64,000 nt of DNA, taken from NCBI GenBank assembly GCA_020631735.1, contig CM036159.1, positions 98,510,701-98,574,700 on the forward strand, read 5' to 3'. The position numbers and the translations under genes were made by a program. The notes under the pieces were generated by a model. That model was not told where the DNA came from, searched no databases, and saw only the letters and a program-made list of their open reading frames with translations. The stretch comes from Saccharum officinarum. Its lineage: Eukaryota; Streptophyta; Magnoliopsida; Poales; Poaceae. How positions within the stretch are numbered: position 1 is the stretch's first letter; each line of letters opens with the position of its first letter. Shown one piece after another: positions 55,714 through 64,000 of this stretch.

Positions 55714-58353
55714 TTAGTTAATCCAGTATCTATTTTTTGAAACTATATGATTCAGTTGTTCATGTAACATAATTTGATCGGGAGATAGTGATATTTTGTG
55801 GTTGGAGGTGCCCAATGCGAGGTGGGTCACCCCTTCTGCAACCATATGGAACTACTAATTGTCATTGTTTCATCAAATCCAAATCCCTTTTGAAACAAAC
55901 TGAGATTCTACAAATAGATAAAAGGGACAATCGCATTACTGCCCTCGTTTTCAACTCTAACTGTGCGTTTGCCCCTATTTTTTTTAACTTTGCATATTTG
56001 CTCCTCTTTTTTGAATCTCAAGCTACCGTGCGATTGTAATTTCTTAACAAGTGCTCGCCACTATCTTTTCCTCCTATATATACTGTTAACCTGTATCATC
56101 ACTTTGAATACTACATCTCCAACTGCACCGTTGCAGAAACTAATATTATATGATAATTCTCTCTCAAGAGTCAAGACTCATAAGGCATAGGCTTATTTTT
56201 TAGAATACAATTATTATTGTTATTATCTTTGCTTATATATTACAAAATCTACGACATCAAGTAATTTCTATTTTGCAACACATCTTAACGAGATATTCAT
56301 TCAGAGTATGCGTAATTCATATCAGATTATCAGATTTAATGGAAGATAAATTCCTCAATCTTTGGAAATTAAGACCAACAGGGCTATGAATATAAATCCA
56401 ATCAGCCCCTAAGATGATGTCACTAGGCATTACTTTGCCATTTGGTGCAGCAACCTGAACTCCAGGATTTAATGATACTTGACAACCTGTTTTCAGAGAA
56501 AACATTGCTGGTATGAAGGCCATTGCCATTCTCCCAGTTTGACGGAGCTGGGGAAGTTGGGACCATGATGCTTCCTCCCCAACAAGTGGAACACACTATT
56601 TAGAAGCATGAACATTTTCTATATATCATATCTATTTGGCAATTCCACAAGCAAACACTATTGATTCTGTGCAGTGAACTGTGAACCCTTGTTTACATTT
56701 AGTGATGACAAATTATATTAGGTTTTGAACCGACCATTATGTGAAACTCATAAATGCTGGAATGATATTAGTGAATAGCAAAATTCTTCCCGAGTCTTTA
56801 GTCTTAATTAGAGATATTGTCATGCCTAATGTGTTTGATCTCTGTGGCCTAAGCTTCACGGACAAACACTACTAGCTTTTGTATACTCAAAAGTCAGAAA
56901 ATGAATCTGTTAATTTCTATTTACAAAATATGCCATAGACCTTGGACTGAGATTCTGCCATCACTGTCCAGGTGATCTATTTTGCGATACAAATTTGACC
57001 TTCTGCTCCTTTAGCAACGCTGGCAAGAGAAACCTTCTCATAACCTATGTTCTAAACTTCTGTTTTTTTTTAAAAAAAATCAAATGCATATTCTGAAACA
57101 AGCTTTCCCTTTCCTTGAATGTTTAGACGTACATGTACCCTGAATCTCCTATGTTATGATAATGTAATAAAACTTCACATTGTACTGAAGATTTAAGTTA
57201 TACAAAATACTACTGCATAAGAATTGCAGCAGCTGGAAGAGTATCGGTTCAAGAGACAGTAGCACAATGGAAGAATCATGAATGCAGATTTCCAAGGTCT
57301 CCAGTTTCCCTCTATCCCCATATTGACACCATGACCATCCTCTGTAACATTTTTTATATCCTGGGCTGGTCCTCCAGCTGTCTCTGCTTCATGGTAGCAC
57401 ACAATTTCCTTAGGTCATCCAGCTCGTGCCAATGGCACCAACATAAATAACTAAGTATAAAGAATAAAGTACAGAAATAAATCAAAATAAGTATTAGATT
57501 ACTAGATTAGGGAATGAGTCCAAGTCTTCTCCTGTTATTATTATATTTGTATTCCCCCTCCCAAATTGCTCTCCACCGCTTCAAGTCTCTGCCCTGCCTC
57601 CAGTCTTCTCCTGAAACAGCATGCATACATTGCCAAAATCCCCTGTTCTAGCTCTAATATTCTCCTGGGATAAAAGCATACACATTCAAGTGTCTTGAGT
57701 AAGTTCCAGATTATGTTTTTGTATTTATAATTTTATTTATTTTCTGATTCATGTAGTCTTTCGTATACTTTCCTTTTTTCATGTGTTGTTTTTTATTACC
57801 TTCGCTTTCTTTTGACTGTTCTGATTATTTGTTTCATGAGTTCTTTTGTGATGCTCTTTTGGTTATTGTGTCTTGCATTGGGTTTGCTTAGATTTCATAG
57901 CAAAAAAATACCATGGGCGTATTCATATGTTTCTAATAATCATATACTCATTGTTGAGCCATGATAGTTAGCTAGAAAAAGTTATAACCTGACAAATAAT
58001 CAGGTCAATGGTTTGTGGCTTATAATGATGATTACGCACGATGGGCAAAATTTTATCGAGTTCTCAATTCTGATCATTCCTGAATATTCCTGTTTGAGAG
58101 CCTTCATAGATGAAGGATAATTATTCAGAAATACAGTACTGTGATTCATTATCTGCATCTATTTGATCAATAAATTAACATTTTACTACATTAAAAAAAC
58201 AAATTAAGGTTTTAGATTCACAATGATGAAATACAAGCTTCTTGTTGTGCACATATCTATTGTTTCTTTTGTAAAATCAATTGTGACACAAGTCTAGGCT
58301 TTGACTGTTTTGTTGCCCATCCTGATTCTTATCTTCAATGTTTCTTCTTCAGT
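55714..58353. other. Intergenic and 5' region of the WEB-type gene
   Basis: AT-rich DNA. A minus-strand frame at 56317-56529 (with KVMPSDIILGADWIYIHSP) looks protein-like but has no partner exons and no family I recognise. Pyrimidine-rich sequence with splice-like signals at about 57540-57670 could be 5' UTR exons of the downstream gene. No transposon with clear ends. Confidence 0.4.
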
Positions 58354-58387
58354 TAGTATCAAATTTGTTGAGCTGCAACTTGAAGGG

Positions 58388-61285
58388 ATGGCAGACAAGA
58401 AGATCGAAGGGGCTGATTCATCTCACATTGTCTCTTCAACAAAATCTTTGCAAAGTTCAGTAGGGCCTAATCTAATTGAAGGTACTGATGAAGACGATAG
58501 TAATAACCTTCAGAAGACAGTAAGTGCCAATTTTGTGGCATCATTGCAGCAAGAACATCCTCTGGGCCTTGTATTGGTTAAGAACAAAAGCAATTTGCAA
58601 GAAATTTCAGTTGAGCAGAAGATTCCTACTGGTGTTTCTATCAACCTTTCACCAAAAGTGGACACAAGTGAATTGTCATGCTCTATTGAAGTTCATGATG
58701 GTATTCCATCTTCCTCTAGCAAAGCTAATGAACCAATGGATGCTCAAGATGATTCAAACACAGCCAGTTGCATGTTCGAGGCATCAAAGCAGCAAGAATG
58801 CCCTATAAGTCTCATATTGACTGACATGAAAGGCGATTTGCAAGAAGTTTCAGTTGAACAAAATGTTCCTTGTGATGATTATGTTGTCCTTTCACCAAAA
58901 GCAGACGGTGGTGAATTGACATCAACCAATGAAGCTCCTGAAGGCTTTCTAACTTCCTCTAGCAGAGCTTATGAATCAAAGGAAGCCCAAGATGATTGTA
59001 TCACAATGGATGCTTCAGAAGTAAATGTCTGTGCAGCTTCATACTCCACGCTTAGGTTAATTGAAGGGGTCCCGGATGAGGCTTCTTGTATTGATTCTGG
59101 TAAAGTTACTTGTGAAACACCACCTGCCATCCTGGAAAGGGTGAAAGAAGATAAGCCACTGGTCGTCCACAGATTTCATAAGCGCCAAATGAGTCTAGGA
59201 GACACACGGCAAAAGGTGCCTGCACCTGTGAGCAGATCAAACACCAGCAAGTACTTAAGAATGGATAAAACCATTGTTGATACTACGTCTCCCATTGAAT
59301 CAGTAAAGGTTGCTGCATCAAAGTTTGGTGGCAGCATCAACTGGAAAACTCGCAGGACACAGACAGTACAGGTAATTGAGAATTGCTTTCCCTTCCTTAT
59401 ATTTTTTTTCATATGTATTGTAACTGTTATAACTCTGTGACATACTCTCGTTTGTTTCTATAAGCAGGAGAGTGATCATATTGAGCTTGATAAGCTGAAG
59501 AACGAAATTTCAGAATGTAAACATCAAGCAGAGGCTGCAGAGGCTTCAAAGTTATCAGTATTAAATGAGCTTGAGAAAACAAAGAACCTTATCAACGAGA
59601 TGAAACATGTCCTGGAGAGGGAACAAGCTGAAGAGGTGGATGTCATGGAGGACTTGGAGTTAGTTCAATTTATTTTACAAGCGATAGAGGGAGTTGCCTG
59701 TAATGATAGTGCTATGGTTGGAGAGAAGCTGAATAATATTCAAGAACGACGCAAAGCATTGATTGCCAAAGTGATGTCAGTGAAAGAAGAGTTGGGAAAA
59801 GTGCAGAAGGATTATGGTTCTTTGTTGATGGAAACAGATAGTTCCATTAGCAAAGCTCAGGCAGCCTTCGTAATGTCCAAAGACGCAGAGAAAGAAATAA
59901 AGGAGCTCACCATAGAGCTCCAAAGACTAAAGGAGGTGTTTGATTTGGCTAACGCCACATGCCAGGATGCTGAAGAACGGAAGAAGAACACGTTGATGGC
60001 ACGTGATGAGGATTGCCTTGCATGGGAAAAGGATATCAGGCAATCAGATAAAGAGCTGAATCAGATCAGCTTAGACCTTTGTTCTTTTCAAGAATTGCAA
60101 TCAAAGCATGATACGTCAGCCATCATGTTGCTCAATCTTAAGAATCAGCTAGCCGCTTGTTTGGGGGCAAAGCTAATCGGGGAAGCACAAGAACAAGAAA
60201 GTGGAACTCATAAACCCATGCAAGAAGAAGTCATCATTATGTTAAAGAATGAGCTCGAGGAGCACAGGAAAAGCATAGCGAAGGTGACAGATGAGTTATG
60301 TGTTCTGAAAGCTACAGCTGAATTGCTCAAATCACAATTGAACAAAGAGAGAGCAGCACTTGCCGCCACTCAACAGGTGGAAGCGATGGCATCCATAACC
60401 ATCGAATCTCTCAAGATGGACATCAAGCTGTCACAGCAGGAACTTGAGGCAGTCCATGCCAAGGCACAGGAGTGCCGAGATAGAATGGAAGTTGACGAGG
60501 CTAAGGTCATAGCTACCAATGCTCAGGAGGAGCTAAGAAAGACCAAGGAAGAAGTGGAGCAAGCGAAGGCTGCTCTGAGCACCGTGGAATTCAAGCTTGA
60601 AGTAGTTCTGACGGACATACAGGCGGCAAAAGAGTCTGAAAGGCTGGCGCTCAATACTCTGAGAACAATGGAGGACAGCAAGGTTGCCGTAAACGTCAAA
60701 CAAGGCTCCTCTCAGATGATCACGCTTGACTTGGATGACTACACGTCTCTGGTTCAGAAGTCCCGTCAGGCAGAAGAGCATGTGCACGAGAATACAGCTG
60801 CTGCCATGGCACAGGTTGAGGCGGCAAAGGAGTCCGCATCGCGGACCTTATCAAGACTGGACGAAATCTTCAAGGCCTTGGAAGAACAGATGCAGGCACT
60901 GGCCGCGGCCACCAAGCGGGCAGGCAGGGCAACCGAAGGCAAGCTGGCCATAGAGCAGGAGCTGAGGAAATGGAGAGAGGAGAATGGGAAGCGCCGCTGC
61001 AAGGCCGGTGAAGCTTCAAAGCCTGAAGCCAGACCTTCATCAAGCGCTGTAGTTGCAGAGATCGTGGGTGGAGACACGACATGCGTGGGCAAAGAAGACA
61101 GCTGCGCCGCCGCGTCAGTTCATCCGGTGCTGGACGCGTCCGGGAGGAGCAGCCCCAACGACCTGGCCCTGCAAGCGAGGACGAAGAAGGCGAAGAAGCT
61201 GTCGTTCTTCCGTCGCGTTAACATGTTCCTGGGCTGCTGGGCAGGAGGAGGCTCAGTGCTGCGAAGCTTGTCATTCAGAATGTGA
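58388..61285 (+). CDS. WEB-family coiled-coil protein (DUF827)
   Basis: Two coding exons, 58388-59371 and 59468-61285, join in phase (TVQ|ESD) to 933 residues. ATG 58388 was chosen because an acceptor (ttcttcag at 58353) lies just upstream, making the longer open frame unlikely to be translated. Residues 1-330 are acidic and Ser-rich; residues about 335-880 are a long coiled coil (KLKNEISECKHQAEAAEASK, AEKEIKELTIELQRLKE, KNELEEHRKSIAKVTDELCV) typical of WEB1/PMI2-type proteins, which act in the cytoplasm on chloroplast photorelocation via actin. The C-terminus is basic and hydrophobic (KKAKKLSFFRRVNMFLGCW), unlike a classical signal. No stop or shift. The exact WEB member cannot be assigned. 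Confidence 0.82.
58540..59010 (+). repeat. Tandem 80-residue repeat in exon 1 of the WEB-type gene
   Basis: Two in-frame copies about 240 bases apart share QQEHPLGLVL/QQECPISLIL, NLQEISVEQ/DLQEVSVEQ, LSPKVD/LSPKAD, SSSSKANEP/TSSSRAYES and AQDD. Confidence 0.85.
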
Positions 61286-62869
61286 TTTTCATTCCCCCCC
61301 CCTTTTTTTTTCTTGTGTGCGTGTGTTTGATGTTTGTCAGTGCCGAGAGCGTGTAAATAATTTGCCTTGGTTTACTCGATGGCACGTTGTTTGTGCTGCA
61401 TGTATGTGTTCAAGTTGTGAGATTGCTTTGCTGGCGTATTCAGTTTGCTGGACAAGACAGAATGGTTCTGTACCACAGTTGGATCTGTTTTCTTTATGCT
61501 CCTGCCCTGATTTTGTGAACTCGAATGCATTTCATTTTGTTGCCCCGATGTTGCGAAGAGATGCTTCTAGGTGGGTTTCGATGTTTCAGCGGCAGACGCA
61601 ATGGAACTCCCGGATCTGCGCGCACGATCGCTGGAACAAGGCGACGTGCTCGGGTCGCAGCATTGGTAGAGCAGCAGCTGTATACAATAATAGTACAATA
61701 CTACAACTGTACAAGAGCTGCACTGCAGCGTTGACTGCGGCTCACCGTGTAATTGAGAATTTGTGATGTTGAGGCGTACCCCAGCTTGCACCGTAGTGCG
61801 CCTACACGACGACGACGATGTGCAAAAGGTTCAAGCTGGTTGGTGGCTCGGCAGAGTTGTTGTAGTGGAAAATAGCCAGGAACGTTCGTTCGCCAAATCG
61901 CCCTGTACACAGAAGGAAACGGAAAGAGTGAGCCCATATGCTACTCACATGGGCCGAGCAGCAGCATGGGACCAACCTTACTCCAGGCCGATCTGCTTTA
62001 GCACCGTACGAATTGCTTAAGGCCCAGCTTTATTCCCGTGCCTAGTGCCCGTTGCACAGTAGAGCACCATTTCAGGTTCAGGCGCGTCCATCCACTGTTG
62101 AGTGTCGAGTGCTGATTGCTGCACGAGAGTCTGGTGAAGCAACGTCGCAACAGCAGAAGCCAAGCCCGGCCGACACACAGCCTGCCACCGGCACCGGTCG
62201 GTCGACCCAATCGGCCAATCCATCTCCATCGCCATCTAGAGTTCTTAGGCTCCACGCCTCGTTTCAGTCTCCTAGCCGCGGCGAAACCGAAACCCACCAA
62301 ATCAAGCCGTCGATGACACGGTGTCTTCCCCGCGAAACGACACGCTTCCCATGTGGTTTTCGCGGCCGCGCCTCAGATCGGTTGCCGCGTCCGGGGTCGC
62401 TCGGCAGGTGCGGCGTCGGCGAGGTGGACATGGACTCGCTCGCATCGATCCCATCGGCATTCCGTTCCTGACAGCCTGGACGAGCAAGCAAGGATTTGAA
62501 GGTCTCGAAGAGAACGGGCAGGCGGGGGGTGGATCGGTTGCCACCGGCTGCATGCTCTCGTCTCACGCGTCCTCTCCAGCCCGCGGGCCGCCGGCTGCCG
62601 CGGATCAAACTAAAGCCCCTTTTGAACACAGAATTTTCACAATGAGTCGTACGTACAGAAATCTGTTGGTTTTTTCAGAAGCAAAACAGGAAAATTTCCC
62701 ATGTCGCGGAAGGGGTCTAAAAGATGCTGAAAGCAACCGGCCGTACGTCCCCGTCGATGTGTCGGAGAGCCATCTGATCTGGTCAGGATTCTCAGGCTGG
62801 ATCCCACTGATGGACGCGTCCTGTCTCCTCCCGGTTCAGGTTTTACCACGTCTTCCGGGCCCACGTTAA
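61286..62869. other. WEB-type gene 3' UTR and intergenic DNA
   Basis: After the stop, about 450 bases of T-rich sequence fit a 3' UTR. From about 61760 to 62870 the DNA is moderately GC-rich with overlapping frames on both strands (up to 182 codons at 62321-62869) but no recognisable domain or splice-linked exon. I see nothing further in it. Confidence 0.5.
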
Positions 62870-63127
62870 GGCCTTGTTTAGTTTATAAAAGAAAAATTTT
62901 TAGGTGTCATATTGGATGATTTATTGGATGTCGGAAAATATTTTCAGATACTAATTAAAAACTAATTATATAACTCGTCATGAAACCACGAGACGAATCT
63001 TTAAGCCTAATTAGTTCATGATTAGGGCAATTAGTTTTTTTTTCGTTTATATTTAGTACTCCATGCATGTGTCCAAATATTCGATGTGATGGAGTAAAAA
63101 TTTTTTGGGTGAGAAGTAAACACAGCC
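62870..63127. mobile_element. Tourist-like MITE with TAA duplication
   Basis: Ends GGCCTTGTTTAGTTT and AGTAAACACAGCC, flanked by TAA (62867-62869, 63128-63130). The inside has acgagacgaatctttaagcc and atattcgatgtgatgg. Non-coding, 258 bp. Confidence 0.85.
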
Positions 63128-63317
63128 TAAGGACCTCTGCTACTGCACACTGGTACAGTAAAAGGATTTAGTAATAACTTGGATCACCATCACCTGCAGG
63201 TATACGCTACTGGCACGCTGCAACACAGCAGACTTGAATCACTTGACGCGCACATCATTGCCTTCAAGTGAGTCAGCTCACAACTCACGGTCACAGCCAG
63301 TGCGTAAAGGTATCAAG

Positions 63318-63558
63318 CCCTTGTTTAGATCGAAGATTTTTTCAACCTGATAAATAGTATCACTTTCGTCTTATTTGATAAATATTGTCTAATCGTAGAC
63401 CAACTAGGCTCAAAAGATTCATCTCGTGATTTTGAACTAAACTGTGTAATTAGATATTTTTTTATCTTCATTTAGTACTCCATGCAAGCGGCTAAAAATT
63501 GATGTGATGGAGAGAGAGTGAAAAAACTTGGAATTTTGAGGTGATCTAAACATGGGCC
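63318..63558. mobile_element. Tourist-like MITE with AAG duplication
   Basis: Ends CCCTTGTTTAGATCG and GATCTAAACATGGGCC, flanked by AAG on both sides. The inside has caactaggctcaaaagattc and attgatgtgatggag. Non-coding. Confidence 0.7.
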
Positions 63559-63764
63559 AAGTAGGGATGTTGCAGGAGTAGTAATAGTACATCCAAACTT
63601 TCCTAGCTCAAAGACAAAGAAATCCACCAAACATTCCGGTGAGAGGCCGATCGAACGATGCTCAAGCCGGCGGCGAGAGCCAATGCGACAGACGAGACGA
63701 TCGACGACGAATGCATGCATGCCCTTCATCAACAAACGGCGAAAAGGCTAGGGTGTTAGGGTAG

Positions 63765-63901
63765 GTTCGGTTGGCCATGGAGCTGCCTTCGAGGCTTTTC
63801 TCTCACATCAAATTAGCATCAGCCACCAGCTATCTACCAGCCACCAGTATTTTTCTCTCATAACAAATCAGCACCAACCATCAGCCACCAGCCAGCCGAA
63901 C
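63765..63901. mobile_element. Short MITE-like element at the right edge
   Basis: Ends GTTCGGTTGGC and GCCAGCCGAAC are inverted repeats around ttttctctcacatcaa and ttttctctcataacaa, a common grass foldback element. TSD not determined. Confidence 0.55.
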
Positions 63902-64000
63902 AAGCTTTTTTTTTGTTTCTAACCCTACGGTAACTCAGCCACGCACGCACTCAGTCACTCTCCTGTAGTCCTGTGGACTGTAGTACATGTCACTCTCGCC

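Noticed and set aside
58301..58387. Hydrophobic start upstream of the WEB-type ATG as a signal peptide
   Set aside because: An intron-like acceptor (ttcttcag) interrupts this stretch, so it is more likely intron than coding sequence.
62264..62869. 182-codon plus-strand and 121-codon minus-strand frames
   Set aside because: Overlap on opposite strands, no recognisable domain, no splice-linked partner.

Overview
The window is plant nuclear DNA from a grass, most likely a panicoid (Andropogoneae-type) species. It has GT-AG spliced genes, GC-rich first exons, many grass MITEs, Copia and other LTR elements, L1 and RTE LINEs, a Helitron and a Pack-MULE. A 100-base run of N at 22829-22928 marks a draft-assembly gap. 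I saw no bacterial or viral genome organisation, no rRNA or tRNA gene and no CRISPR array.

Layout. 1-3075: 5' end of a minus-strand Copia element (LTR, primer-binding site, start of gag) running off the left edge. 3.2-11.8 kb: gene-free repeat field of hAT, Tourist-like and Stowaway MITEs and a complete short Helitron. 11884-20035: galactokinase gene on the minus strand, 13 exons, apparently intact, with an RTE retrotransposon in intron 6 and a second tiny RTE insertion in intron 10. 21-22.8 kb: LTR and leader of another LTR element, cut by the gap. 24.5-31.3 kb: decayed minus-strand L1 LINE carrying a nested solo LTR. 32.1-33.7 kb: Pack-MULE with captured GC-rich gene fragments, one PPR-like. 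34917-42126: an F-box/LRR gene split by a 5.6-kb hAT element, itself split by a 3.9-kb PIF/Harbinger element whose transposase and Myb-like ORFs look intact, plus a related MITE. 43.6-45.0 kb: LINE-derived retroposon with target-site duplication. 47969-54509: 12-exon minus-strand gene in which only part is recognisable as THO complex subunit 1 (HPR1/THO1), joined to an unfamiliar N-terminus and a long acidic repeat tail. 58388-61285: WEB-family coiled-coil gene. The right end carries more MITEs.

The genes do not form a pathway. Galactokinase (sugar salvage), the WEB-type protein (chloroplast photorelocation family) and the HPR1-derived gene are single loci in a repeat-rich landscape. The most notable items are the three-level transposon nest inside the F-box gene, the intact Harbinger coding capacity beside many MITEs with similar termini, the rearranged HPR1-like gene and the Pack-MULE. 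Identities rest on recognition of motifs and family resemblance; no database search was possible. Splice sites were placed by hand from GT/GC-AG signals and reading-frame continuity.
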